A stretch of DNA of 64,000 nt from Schaalia odontolytica. GTDB lineage: Bacteria; Actinomycetota; Actinomycetes; Actinomycetales; Actinomycetaceae. The stretch is taken from contig NZ_CP046315.1 of assembly GCF_009730335.1 (NCBI RefSeq), forward strand, positions 620,001-684,000. The letters run 5' to 3'. This document shows positions 10,276-18,911 of the stretch, piece after piece. How positions within the stretch are numbered: position 1 is the first letter of the stretch; each line of letters starts with the position of its first letter. The notes beneath the pieces are model-generated. The model was not told where the DNA came from, ran no database searches, and worked only from the letters and a program-made list of their open reading frames with translations. The position numbers and the translations under genes were made by a program.

Positions 10276-10706
10276 TGGAAATGACCCGCGAGATGGCCAT
10301 CGGCAAGATCCATCGCGCCGTCGTCACCGGCGCTGACCTGCACTACGTCGGCTCGATCACGGTGGACGAGGACCTGCTGGACGCCGCGAACATCGTGCCC
10401 GGACAGAAGGTCGACATCGTCGACGTCAACAACGGTGAGCGCCTGTCGACCTACACGATCGCGGGTGAGCGAGGCAGCGGCACGATTCAGCTCAACGGCG
10501 CGGCCGCGCACAAGGTGAGCGTCGGTGACCTCGTCATCATCATGGCCTACGCCCAGGTGCCCGAATCCCTCGTGCGTACGATTAAGCCCTCCGTCGTCTT
10601 CGTCGACGAGGCCAACACAATCGTGAGCGCCGGCGACCACGCGGGAAGCGTCCCCGAGGACTCACCCCGTGCCCGCGAGCTGGGGCTGAAAAGCTCCGGC
10701 GTCTGA
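10272..10706 (+). CDS. panD: Aspartate 1-decarboxylase precursor
   Basis: This 144-residue pyruvoyl enzyme makes beta-alanine from aspartate for the panC reaction. The self-cleavage Gly-Ser pair is in [16 protein letters not shown], with the Ser becoming the pyruvoyl group. The substrate-binding [14 protein letters not shown] and the [10 protein letters not shown] strand are also present. It starts inside the panC stop codon. Two adjacent ATGs (10272, 10275) are equivalent. A perfect terminator follows. Confidence 0.96.
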   Translation: MMEMTREMAIGKIHRAVVTGADLHYVGSITVDEDLLDAANIVPGQKVDIVDVNNGERLSTYTIAGERGSGTIQLNGAAAHKVSVGDLVIIMAYAQVPESLVRTIKPSVVFVDEANTIVSAGDHAGSVPEDSPRARELGLKSSGV

Positions 10707-10720
10707 TTGACACGCCGGTA

Positions 10721-10758
10721 GGAGCGCCCACTCAGCTGAGTGGGCGCTCCCTTGTTTT
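10721..10758 (+). terminator. Terminator of panCD
   Basis: A perfect 30-base palindrome (10721–10750) can fold into a 13–14 bp stem with a tight loop. It is followed by CTTGTTTT. Confidence 0.9.
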
Positions 10759-10888
10759 GCCTCGTTTCGTGCACCTTTGCTCGTTTGACGGCATGCGATG
10801 TTCACAATTGTCCATACCTTGTCTTCGCCCGGCGCTGATGCGCCCGTCACACCTATCCTCGAAGAACCGAACGAAAGGAAGGTGGGGC

Positions 10889-11767
10889 ATGAGCAAGCGA
10901 GCGTCTCGTACGCGCCACGCACTCGTCGGATACGCGTTCCTGTCGCCCGCCCTCATCGGCGTCCTCATCTTCATGGTTGTGCCCATCGGTGTCATCATGT
11001 GGGTGAGCCTGTACCGGTGGGACCTCATCGGGGATACGCGATACGTGGGCCTGGCCAACGTCACGAACGTACTGAGCGACCCGTCCTTCCTGTCGTCCCT
11101 GCGCACGACGATTTTCTTCGTCCTCCTCGTGGTCCCCATCCAGATCATCCTGGGCCTCCTCCTCGCGAACCTACTGACGAAGGGCGTGCGAGGAACCGTC
11201 GTCTATCGCACGCTCATCGTCATTCCGTGGATCGCGCCTCCGCTGGCCCTCGGCGTCGTCTGGTCGTGGATCTTCGCCCCCACCGGTGGTCTTCTTTCCG
11301 CGCTGGCGGGCACGCGACTAGAAATTCTCGTGTCGCCCACCTGGGCGCTGCCCGCGGCGGCTTTCGTCGTCGTCTGGTCGAACGTGGGGTACACGGCTCT
11401 CTTCTTCATCGCCGGATTGCTCGCGATCCCGCGTGAGCTCACCGAGGCCGCGACCGTGGACGGGGCATCCTCCTCGCAGGTGTTCTGGCACATCAAGATG
11501 CCTCTCCTGCGCCCGACCTTCTTCTTCGTCTCGGTCACCTCCGTGATCTCGGTCTTCAACGTTTTCGATCAGATCTACGCCCTCACCAAGGGAGGCCCAT
11601 CCGGCTCCACCGAGGTCCTCGCCTACCTGATCTACAAGGAGGCCTTCGAGACCGGAAACGTCGGCCGCGCCGCAGTCATGGCGTGCGTGATGATGCTGCT
11701 CCTCATGGGATTGACGCTGGCCCAGAACCTGTACTTCCGGAAGAGGACCACGTATGAGCTCGTCTAA
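10889..11767 (+). CDS. Sugar ABC transporter permease (MalF/UgpA type)
   Basis: This is a 292-residue inner-membrane permease of the CUT1 class with six predicted helices, the first at about residues 12–35. The EAA loop that docks on the ATPase reads ELTEAATVDGASSSQVFWHI, with the conserved Gly. The start MSKRASRTRH at 10889 has GAAAGGAAGG upstream. It is the first gene of the transporter; the second permease overlaps it by 14 bases and the binding protein follows. No ATPase gene is present, so a shared MsiK-like ATPase encoded elsewhere is expected, as is common for CUT1 importers in actinobacteria. Confidence 0.9.
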   Translation: MSKRASRTRHALVGYAFLSPALIGVLIFMVVPIGVIMWVSLYRWDLIGDTRYVGLANVTNVLSDPSFLSSLRTTIFFVLLVVPIQIILGLLLANLLTKGVRGTVVYRTLIVIPWIAPPLALGVVWSWIFAPTGGLLSALAGTRLEILVSPTWALPAAAFVVVWSNVGYTALFFIAGLLAIPRELTEAATVDGASSSQVFWHIKMPLLRPTFFFVSVTSVISVFNVFDQIYALTKGGPSGSTEVLAYLIYKEAFETGNVGRAAVMACVMMLLLMGLTLAQNLYFRKRTTYELV

Positions 11768-12599
11768 GTTGCACTCGCGTCGGCCCTGGTGGTCGACCCT
11801 GGGGATCTACGGGGGGCTCTCGCTGGCCGCGTTCATCATGGTCGTCCCGCTCCTCTTCAGCTTTGTCACGGCCTTTAAGTCGCCGCAGGACTTCGCCTCG
11901 CACTCGCCCTTCGCGCTGCCTTCCCCGCCCTCCCTGGCCTCGTTCCAGGCGATCCTCACGGGACGGGTCAACTTCGGCGACGCGATCATCACGACGCTTC
12001 TCATGGTCGTGGTGATGGTCGTCGGGCAGCTGGTGTCCTCCGTGCTGGCCGCCTACGCGTTCGCCCGTATCGAGTTCCCGGGGCGCGAGGTCATCTTCTG
12101 GCTCTTCCTGGGCACCATGATGATTCCGGCGTCGGTTCTCGTCATCCCGCTGTACCTCATGATGGCCAAGATGGGGCTCAACAACACCTTCTGGGGCATC
12201 GTCCTCCCCTTCGTGTTTGCGTCGCCCTACGCGGTGTTCCTGCTGCGTCAGTCGTTCCGTCAGATCCCCCAGGAAATCATCGACGCGGCGACCATGGACG
12301 GCGCCGGGCAGATGCGCATCCTCTTCTCCATCGTCGTTCCCGTGTCGAAGCCGATCATTTCGACGCTCGTGCTCATCACGGTTGTGAGCCAGTGGAACTC
12401 GTTCATGTGGCCGCGGATCATTGCCGCGACCAGGCCACGCGTCCTCACGGTCGCGACGGCCGCGCTACAGAGCCAGTACAACGCGAATTGGACGTACGTC
12501 ATGGCGGCGACCACTATCGCGCTCGTGCCCCTGATCGCTCTGTTCATCGTCTTTCAACGTCACATCGTTGAATCGATTGCCCTGACGGGAATCAAGTAA
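11754..12599 (+). CDS. Sugar ABC transporter permease (MalG/UgpE type)
   Basis: This 281-residue second CUT1 permease has six predicted membrane helices. The EAA motif is EIIDAATMDGAGQMRILFSI, followed by the usual VVPVSKPIISTLV. It starts inside the end of the first permease, so the two are translated together and form a heterodimeric channel. The terminal IVESIALTGIK is the typical MalG-like C-terminus that contacts the ATPase. Confidence 0.92.
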   Translation: MSSSKLHSRRPWWSTLGIYGGLSLAAFIMVVPLLFSFVTAFKSPQDFASHSPFALPSPPSLASFQAILTGRVNFGDAIITTLLMVVVMVVGQLVSSVLAAYAFARIEFPGREVIFWLFLGTMMIPASVLVIPLYLMMAKMGLNNTFWGIVLPFVFASPYAVFLLRQSFRQIPQEIIDAATMDGAGQMRILFSIVVPVSKPIISTLVLITVVSQWNSFMWPRIIAATRPRVLTVATAALQSQYNANWTYVMAATTIALVPLIALFIVFQRHIVESIALTGIK

Positions 12600-12629
12600 C
12601 AACACAACCCATCACAACTGGAGGTCTTC

Positions 12630-13952
12630 ATGAAAAGGCGTTTTGTTACCGCTACCGCTCTGATTGGTGCCGCGTCGATGCTGATGGCCGCCTGCTCGCA
12701 GGGTGGCAGCGCGTCGAGCGAGACGGGCACGTCCCTGACCCTGCGTCTGTGGGATGATCAGGCTGCCCAGGCGTACGAGGCGGCGCTCCCCGAGTTCACC
12801 GAGGAAACGGGGATCACGGTCAACGTCGAGGTCGTCCCGTGGTCGGACTACTTCACGGGCCTGCGTTCTGAGCTCGCCGCGGGCACCGGGCCGGACGTCT
12901 TCTGGTCCAACACGAACAACTACACGGAGTACGCGCGCGGCGGCAAGATCGTCAACATCGACGAGGAATTCCCCGCCTCCGAGCGCGACGGCTGGCTTCA
13001 GGGCGCCATCGATCAGTACACGGTTGACGGAAAGCTCTACGGTGTCCCGGTCCTCACCGACCCGTCGATCGCGGTGTACTACAACAAGTCGCTGCTGGAC
13101 GCGGCCGGCGTGAGCATCGAGGACCTACAGAACCTGTCGTGGGACCCGAGCGCCTCCACCGACTCTCTGCGAGAGATCACCCGAAAGCTGACGTTGGACT
13201 CGTCGGGCCGCAACGCGGCTGACCCTGCATTCGACGCGGACCACATCGTCCAGTACGGATACAACGCCGCGCTGGATGGCCAGGCCATGCTCATTCCGTA
13301 CCTGGGGTCGGCCGGTGCCACCCTGCAGGATGAGAGTGGGCACTTTACGTTCGCGAGCCCCGAGGGCGACGCCGCGGTCGGCTACCTGGTGGACCTGATC
13401 AACAAGGAGCACGTGGCCCCCTCGGCGGCCGACACGAACGACAACGGCGACTTCAGCCGCGACCAGTTCCTGCAGGGCAAGATCGCTCTGTTCCAGTCCG
13501 GTTCCTACAACCTGGCGAATGTGGCCGAGGGCGCTTCCTTCGAGTGGGGCCTGGCTCCCCAGCCGAAGGGTCCCGCCGGTGCGGTGACGGTCGGTAACTC
13601 CGTCGTCGCCGCCGGTTCGACGGCGAGCGCGAACCCCGAGGCTCAGCACAAGCTGCTGGCGTGGCTGGCTGGCAAGGACGGAGGTGCCGCACTGGGCAAG
13701 ACCGGCGCCGGCTTCCCCGCGAACGAGAAGGCCCAGGCGACGTGGATCGCGTACTGGTCGGACAAGGGCGTCGACACTTCGGTGATGGCGAAGACTCCTT
13801 CGGGCACGATCATGGCTCCCTTCGGCGCGAAGCTGGGCGCGGCAATGGACGCGTACAACGGCGTGCTCAAGGAGGTCTTCCTGGGACGCACCGGCGTGCA
13901 TGAGGGCGTCCAGGCCGCTCAGGACGCCGCCAACGCGGCGATTGATCAGTAG
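12630..13952 (+). CDS. Sugar ABC transporter substrate-binding lipoprotein
   Basis: This 440-residue extracytoplasmic solute-binding protein (family 1) belongs to the preceding permeases. The signal peptide ends in the lipobox LMAAC (Cys about residue 22), so it should be lipid-anchored. Family features include LRLWDDQAAQAYEAALPEFTEE near the mature start, GTGPDVFWSN, YGVPVLTDPSIAVYYNKSLLDAAG and GKIALFQSGSYN. A good ribosome site (GGAGG) precedes the ATG. The ligand cannot be read from sequence, but the downstream deacetylase, GH4 glycosidase and kinase point to a glycoside. Confidence 0.92.
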   Translation: MKRRFVTATALIGAASMLMAACSQGGSASSETGTSLTLRLWDDQAAQAYEAALPEFTEETGITVNVEVVPWSDYFTGLRSELAAGTGPDVFWSNTNNYTEYARGGKIVNIDEEFPASERDGWLQGAIDQYTVDGKLYGVPVLTDPSIAVYYNKSLLDAAGVSIEDLQNLSWDPSASTDSLREITRKLTLDSSGRNAADPAFDADHIVQYGYNAALDGQAMLIPYLGSAGATLQDESGHFTFASPEGDAAVGYLVDLINKEHVAPSAADTNDNGDFSRDQFLQGKIALFQSGSYNLANVAEGASFEWGLAPQPKGPAGAVTVGNSVVAAGSTASANPEAQHKLLAWLAGKDGGAALGKTGAGFPANEKAQATWIAYWSDKGVDTSVMAKTPSGTIMAPFGAKLGAAMDAYNGVLKEVFLGRTGVHEGVQAAQDAANAAIDQ

Positions 13953-14020
13953 CCGTCACAGACTCGGGACAGGCGCCGGCGGGACATGATCTCGCCGGCG
14001 CCTCGGTAAGGAGTACACGA

Positions 14021-14716
14021 ATGGATACCGTGCTGGGCATTTACGCCCACCCCGATGATGCGGATGTGGACGCGGGCGGGACACTCGCTCGCTTCGCGCG
14101 CGAAGGGTCGAGAGTTGTCGTCGCAGTCGTCACGGACGGTGACGCGGGAGGCTCCGACCAGGATCTGCATCAGCAGATGGGGGAGTTGCGTTGCGATGAA
14201 CAGCACCGCGCGTGCGAGCAACTCGGCGTCACGGAGCTCGTCTTCTTCGACGGCTACCCCGACGGTATGGTGACCCCGTCCCACGGCCTCGTGCGCGATA
14301 TCGTTGCCCTCATTCGGCGCGTGAAGCCGAACCTGATCCTCAGCCTCTCGCCCGAATACAACTGGTCGTCCATCTACGCCAATCACCCGGACCACCGGGC
14401 CGTGGGCGCCGCGGTCACGGATGCCGTCTATCCGGCCGCGCGCAACCCCTTCGCGTTCCCCGAGCTACTCGACGAGGGCCTGGACCCCCACGTGGTCGAA
14501 GAAGTGTGGTTCCAGGGGGGCCCGTTGACGAACCACGTCGTCGAGCTGGACCAGGCAGACGTCGAGGCCAAGGTCAGGGCGGTGCGCGAGCACGTCACCC
14601 AATTCGACGACCTCGACCGGATGGAGTCCTGGATCCGACAGGGCATCCGCGACGCGGGGAAGCCCCACGGCTACGCGGGGGGAGAAGAGTTCTTCCGCTG
14701 GGACACGCGCGGGTGA
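14021..14716 (+). CDS. PIG-L/LmbE-family N-deacetylase
   Basis: This 231-residue zinc-dependent deacetylase has the hallmark AHPDDADVDAGGTLA near the N-terminus (zinc ligands His and Asp, catalytic Asp) and the third ligand His in YANHPDHRAVG (about 123–133). The family removes N-acetyl groups from sugars such as GlcNAc-inositol, or chitobiose in archaea. AAGGAG lies eight bases upstream of the ATG. Placed right after a sugar-binding lipoprotein and before a GH4 gene, it suggests that the imported sugar is N-acetylated and is deacetylated inside the cell. Mycothiol enzymes MshB/Mca are longer relatives and are less likely given the context. Confidence 0.87.
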   Translation: MDTVLGIYAHPDDADVDAGGTLARFAREGSRVVVAVVTDGDAGGSDQDLHQQMGELRCDEQHRACEQLGVTELVFFDGYPDGMVTPSHGLVRDIVALIRRVKPNLILSLSPEYNWSSIYANHPDHRAVGAAVTDAVYPAARNPFAFPELLDEGLDPHVVEEVWFQGGPLTNHVVELDQADVEAKVRAVREHVTQFDDLDRMESWIRQGIRDAGKPHGYAGGEEFFRWDTRG

Positions 14717-14743
14717 TCTCCCGACACCCGGCGTGCCCCTGAG

Positions 14744-14783
14744 ACTGTGCCCCTGCCTCGTCCGTACGAGGCAGGGGCACAGT
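14744..14783. terminator. Bidirectional terminator between deacetylase and GH4 genes
   Basis: A perfect 18-bp stem (14744–14761 with 14766–14783) closes a 4-base loop. There is no T-run, but it sits exactly between two convergent genes. The stem embeds GCCTCG/CGAGGC, a core also found in several other terminators of this window. Confidence 0.85.
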
Positions 14784-14814
14784 GCGTTGATGGGCGCGGG
14801 GAGGACGGCGCCCA

Positions 14815-16188
14815 TCAGTCGAAGGCAGCGGCGACCAGTGGGTTTGTGCGGATCGCCTGGTCGAGCACGTCGCGCGCGACGTTGACCGAGTCGACCAGGG
14901 GGTGCAGCGCCAGCGCCTGCCACGCGAGGCTGCGGTCGCGCTCGCGCGCGGCGTCGATGACGAGATTCTCGCAGGCCTTCACGGATTGGACGAGGCCGAG
15001 AGCTGCCCCTTCCAAGGGAGCGACCGGAATCGGATGGACGCCCGAGGCGTCGACGTCGCAGGGAACCTCGACGACGTCCGCGTCGCGCAGCGTCGGAATC
15101 GAGGAGAACCCGCCGTCGCCGTTACCGACGTTGAGGATCATGCGCGCCGGTGTGTCCGTAGCGAGCGCGTTCATGAGGTCGAGGGCCACCTTTTGGTAGC
15201 CGCCGCCAGCGATGTCCTCGGCGCGCCTGCCGGAACGCTCGTCGACGTCGCGGGCCTCGGCCATGTAGGTCGCCTCCCGGTCGGCGAGTGCATCGATCCA
15301 CGTCCGTCCCGCCTGCTCGGGGGCGGAGAGGACGGCGTTGTAGAAGGCTTCCTGCTGATCGCGCAGGTACTCGCCGCGTGATTGGTCCTGGTGAATGCGG
15401 GCCATGGCTTCGCGATGACAGTAGTAGTAGAAGAGGTATTCGTTGGGCAGGGCGCCCAGCGCGCGAATCCAGCCCGTGCCGATGGCGCGGGATTCTTCCA
15501 TGGATCCCAGGGCCTCCTCGTCGGCGAAGAGGCGCGGGAGAATGTCGCGGTCGTCGACTGAGAGGGAGCGCAGCCAGCCGAGGTGGTTGAGGCCCACGTA
15601 GTCGAAGGACACGTCGGTGCGCTCCTCCTCGGGAACGCCCAGGGCGTTCAGCGTGCGATTGACGAGGCCAATGGGGGTGTCGCAGATGCCGATGACGCGC
15701 TCACCGAGCGCGGAACGCATCGCCTGGGTGATGATGCCGGCTGGGTTCGTGAAGTTGATGAGCCAGGCGCCCGGGCACAGGCGCTTGGCGGCGCGTGCCA
15801 GCTCGAGTGCCGGTCCGAGCGAGCGGAACGCGTAGCAGTAGCCGCCCACGCCGACGGTCTCCTGGCCGAGCAGCCCGTGATCGAGACCGCAGTGCTCGTC
15901 GAGGACCCTTCCGCAGGTGCCGCCCACGCGCATCGCGGAGAAGACGAAGTCGGCTCCCGGAAGCGCCTCGTTGATGTCGGTCGTCGCACGAACGGTCGGG
16001 GAGTGCGGGAAGTCCAGTGAGGACAGCACGGCCATCATCGCGTCGAGCCTGCGCGCGTCGGTGTCGTACAGGACGACGCAGTCGACGTCGAGGGACGCGT
16101 AAGCTCCCTGACCCGACCGCGAACGTGCCAAGACGTCGATCATCGCGGGGACCCGGAAGCCCCCTCCTCCGACGATGGTGAGCTGCAT
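14815..16188 (-). CDS. GH4-family glycosidase (6-phospho-beta-glucosidase-like)
   Basis: This 457-residue NAD- and metal-dependent glycosidase belongs to family 4. Seen are the NAD loop VGGGGFRVPAMID, the family segment FSAMRVGG followed by GLLGQETVGVGG, INFTNPAGI, the metal-binding Cys in GICDTPIG and the His in GLNHLGW. Family 4 enzymes oxidise C3 of the sugar, eliminate the aglycone and re-reduce, and many act on 6-phosphoglycosides. The start at 16188 has AGAGAGG ten bases upstream; an ATG at 16197 is too close to it. The gene is convergent with the deacetylase and divergent from the PfkB kinase. With an ABC importer instead of a PTS, the substrate may be unphosphorylated or phosphorylated by that kinase. 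Confidence 0.88.
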   Translation of the reverse strand: MQLTIVGGGGFRVPAMIDVLARSRSGQGAYASLDVDCVVLYDTDARRLDAMMAVLSSLDFPHSPTVRATTDINEALPGADFVFSAMRVGGTCGRVLDEHCGLDHGLLGQETVGVGGYCYAFRSLGPALELARAAKRLCPGAWLINFTNPAGIITQAMRSALGERVIGICDTPIGLVNRTLNALGVPEEERTDVSFDYVGLNHLGWLRSLSVDDRDILPRLFADEEALGSMEESRAIGTGWIRALGALPNEYLFYYYCHREAMARIHQDQSRGEYLRDQQEAFYNAVLSAPEQAGRTWIDALADREATYMAEARDVDERSGRRAEDIAGGGYQKVALDLMNALATDTPARMILNVGNGDGGFSSIPTLRDADVVEVPCDVDASGVHPIPVAPLEGAALGLVQSVKACENLVIDAARERDRSLAWQALALHPLVDSVNVARDVLDQAIRTNPLVAAAFD

Positions 16189-16264
16189 GGCGGGCATCCT
16201 CTCTGGATACGTATAGTGGTGGCTCAGTGACATATTGTAGTCGCGCTCACGTCTAGGAGGACCT

Positions 16265-17152
16265 GTGGAATCTCGAGCATCTGACGCGTCCGAGTTCGCG
16301 GTGTACGGCCCGACCTTCCTTGACGTCGTCATGGGCCCCCTCGACGGTCCTCCGGTTCCTGGCCGCGAGGCCTGGGTGGAGGGAGCGCTCATGTGCGCGG
16401 GCGGCGCGGCGAATCAGGCGATTGCGCTGGCTCGCCTGGGCGTGCCCGTTCGCCTGCACTCTCGCGTGGGCGTCGATCAGATGGGAGCGTTCGTGGACGA
16501 GATGCTCGCGCGCGAGGGAGTGGACACCTCGTCGTGCGAGCGTGTGGGCGATCAGAACGTCACCGTCTCCCTGTCCTTCGACGGTGATCGCGCGATGACG
16601 ACGCGCGGGACGACCGCGTTGCCGCTCCTCGGCGGCGACGCGCCGGCGTGTCTGCTCGCGGACGTGCGGGGGATCGGCGCGAACAGCGAGGTCGTGTCCT
16701 CCTGGCGCGCTCGCGGGACCTGGGTGCTGGCGGACACTGCCTGGGACGAGGCTGGGGCCTGGGACGAGGCGGACCTAGAGTCTTTGCTTCTGGCTGACGT
16801 GTGCACGCCCAACGAGGAGGAGGCGCTCGCCTACGCGCGCACCGAGAGCGTGGAGGATGCCGCGCGGTGGTTCGCGTCCTTTGAATGCGACTGCGTGGTC
16901 ACCTGCGGCAAGAACGGCGTGATCGCGTGCGTCGATGGACAGATCCTGCGCGTGCCAGCGCCCGCCGTGAACGCGGTGGATACGACGGGCGCGGGGGATG
17001 TCTTTTCGGCGGCGCTGGCCTGGGCGCGCCGAGCTCGCCGCATGCCGTGGCCCGAGGCGCTCGCCCTCGCCTGCGCGGCCGCCGCACACTCCACGCAGGG
17101 GATCGGTGGATCCTCGTCGGCCCCCTACGCGGCCGACCTCCCGGGTGCGTGA
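16265..17152 (+). CDS. PfkB-family carbohydrate kinase
   Basis: This 295-residue ribokinase-family enzyme has the N-terminal sugar-binding GGAANQAIALARLG, the VVTCGKNGVIA strand and the anion hole/catalytic motif VDTTGAGDVFSAALAW with the base Asp. Members phosphorylate a sugar hydroxyl with ATP. It begins at GTG 16265 with AGGAGG five bases upstream. It shares a 76-base divergent promoter region with the GH4 gene, so both are probably regulated together. The substrate is not defined; a hexose or hexosamine released by the GH4 enzyme is a reasonable guess. Confidence 0.87.
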   Translation: MESRASDASEFAVYGPTFLDVVMGPLDGPPVPGREAWVEGALMCAGGAANQAIALARLGVPVRLHSRVGVDQMGAFVDEMLAREGVDTSSCERVGDQNVTVSLSFDGDRAMTTRGTTALPLLGGDAPACLLADVRGIGANSEVVSSWRARGTWVLADTAWDEAGAWDEADLESLLLADVCTPNEEEALAYARTESVEDAARWFASFECDCVVTCGKNGVIACVDGQILRVPAPAVNAVDTTGAGDVFSAALAWARRARRMPWPEALALACAAAAHSTQGIGGSSSAPYAADLPGA

Positions 17153-17208
17153 GGAGCCCAACCGGGCCCCTGCCTCGTCACGGGGTCAAATCCCGGTACG
17201 ATAGGCGC

Positions 17209-18828
17209 ATGACCGATTCTTCTTCCACGCCCACGCAAGCACCCGCAGACGACACCCCCGAGCAGGTCAAGGTTCGCGCGGCCAAGCGCGCGCGCCTCAT
17301 GGAGGCCGGCATCCCCGCCTACCCAGTGCGCCTGCCGATCACGACCACCATCAAGGCGGTGCGTGAGAAGTACGCCCACCTCGAGGCTGGCGAAGAGACC
17401 GAGGACTACGTGGGCCTGGCGGGCCGCGTCATCCTCGCGCGCAACGGGGGCAAGCTCTGCTTCGCGACCCTCATGGACGGTGAGGGCAACAAGATCCAGG
17501 TCATGCTCTCGGCCGCCTCCGTTGGCGCCGAGTCCCTGGCCGCCTACAAGAACGACGTCGACCTGGGCGACCACCTCTTCGTCCACGGCCGCGTGATCTC
17601 CTCGCGCCGCGGTGAGCTGTCGATCTTCGCGACCCCCGCCGAAGTCACGCCCGAGGCCCAGGCCGAGTACGACGCCGCGCCCACCGCACTGCCCGCCCCC
17701 GACGCCTCGTGGGCCATCGCCTCCAAGGCGATCCGCCCCCTGCCCAAGACCTGGACCACCGAGGACGGCGAAGAGATCACTCTGTCCGAGGATCAGCGCA
17801 TCCGCCGCCGCGAGCTAGACCTGATCACGCGCCCCGCCGCGCGCGACATGGTCCGCATCCGCGCGGCCGTCAACCGCTCGATCCGCGAGAACTTCTTCCG
17901 CCGTGACTACATCGAGCTTGAGACGCCGATGCTGCAGATGATCCACGGTGGTGCGGCTGCCCGCCCCTTCACGACGCACATGAACGCGCTCGACACCGAT
18001 CTCTACCTGCGCATCGCGACCGAGATCTACCTCAAGCGCGCGGTTGTCGGCGGCGTGGACCGCGTCTTCGAGATGAACCGCAACTTCCGCAACGAGGGCA
18101 TGGACTCCTCGCACAGCCCCGAGTTCACCTCCCTGGAGGCCTACGAGGCCTACTCGGACTACAACGGCATGGCTGAGCTGACCCGCGACCTCATCCAGCA
18201 GGCCGCGCGCGACGCCTTCGACCTGTCCGAGGGCGAGGAAATCGTGCGTCTGGCCGACGGCACCGAGTACGACCTGTCGGGTGAGTGGGACCGTATCGAT
18301 CTGTACGGCTCCACCTCCGAGGCCCTGGGCGAGGAGATCACGGTGGAGACGCCGCGCGAGACCCTCGTCAAGTACGCGGAGCGCATCGGCCTGGAGGTCG
18401 ACGACTACGCCGTGTCCGGCAAGATCGTCGAAGACATCTTCGAGGAGCTCGTCGTCTCCAAGCTGTGGGCGCCGACCTTCGTCTACGACTTCCCGGAGGA
18501 CACCTCCCCGCTGACCCGCTACCACCGCTCGCGCCCCGGCCTCACCGAAAAGTGGGACCTGTACGTGCGCGGCTTCGAGACGGGCACCGCATACTCCGAG
18601 CTGGCCGACCCGGTCGTCCAGCGCGAGCGCTTCGAGGCGCAGGCCCTCGCGGCTGCCAACGGCGACCCCGAGGCCATGGTCATGGACGAGGACTTCCTCA
18701 TCGCCATGGAGCAGGGCTTCCCGCCGTGCGGCGGCATGGGCATGGGCATCGACCGTCTGCTCATGGTCCTCACCGGCCAGGGCATCCGCGAGACGATCCC
18801 GTTCCCGCTGGTCAAGCGCCTGGGCTGA
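17209..18828 (+). CDS. lysS: Lysine–tRNA ligase, class II
   Basis: This is a 539-residue aminoacyl-tRNA synthetase. An N-terminal OB-fold (about 60–150, beginning VGLAGRVILARNGGKLCFATL) precedes the class II core. Motif 1 lies around YIELETPML, motif 2 is FEMNRNFRNEG followed by SPEFTSLEAY, and motif 3 is GMGMGIDRLLMVLTG. An extra segment of about 20 residues sits after PLPKTW, ahead of the helix starting RIRRRELDLI. The ATG at 17209 starts the recognised MTDSSSTPTQ sequence; upstream in-frame codons overlap the kinase gene and are rejected. A strong terminator follows. Confidence 0.94.
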   Translation: MTDSSSTPTQAPADDTPEQVKVRAAKRARLMEAGIPAYPVRLPITTTIKAVREKYAHLEAGEETEDYVGLAGRVILARNGGKLCFATLMDGEGNKIQVMLSAASVGAESLAAYKNDVDLGDHLFVHGRVISSRRGELSIFATPAEVTPEAQAEYDAAPTALPAPDASWAIASKAIRPLPKTWTTEDGEEITLSEDQRIRRRELDLITRPAARDMVRIRAAVNRSIRENFFRRDYIELETPMLQMIHGGAAARPFTTHMNALDTDLYLRIATEIYLKRAVVGGVDRVFEMNRNFRNEGMDSSHSPEFTSLEAYEAYSDYNGMAELTRDLIQQAARDAFDLSEGEEIVRLADGTEYDLSGEWDRIDLYGSTSEALGEEITVETPRETLVKYAERIGLEVDDYAVSGKIVEDIFEELVVSKLWAPTFVYDFPEDTSPLTRYHRSRPGLTEKWDLYVRGFETGTAYSELADPVVQRERFEAQALAAANGDPEAMVMDEDFLIAMEQGFPPCGGMGMGIDRLLMVLTGQGIRETIPFPLVKRLG

Positions 18829-18840
18829 TCTGAGTCGATG

Positions 18841-18887
18841 AAAGGGCCTCGGCCTCGTTCCCATCGTGGACGAGGCCGAGGCCCTTT
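18841..18887. terminator. Terminator between lysS and the convergent SorC regulator gene
   Basis: A perfect 17-bp stem (18841–18857 with 18871–18887), 13-base loop, starts with AAA and ends with TTT, so it can act in both directions. It carries the GGCCTCG/CGAGGCC core seen in other terminators here. Confidence 0.9.
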
Positions 18888-18911
18888 CATGTGCGTCGGT
18901 GTCTCCCCGGC

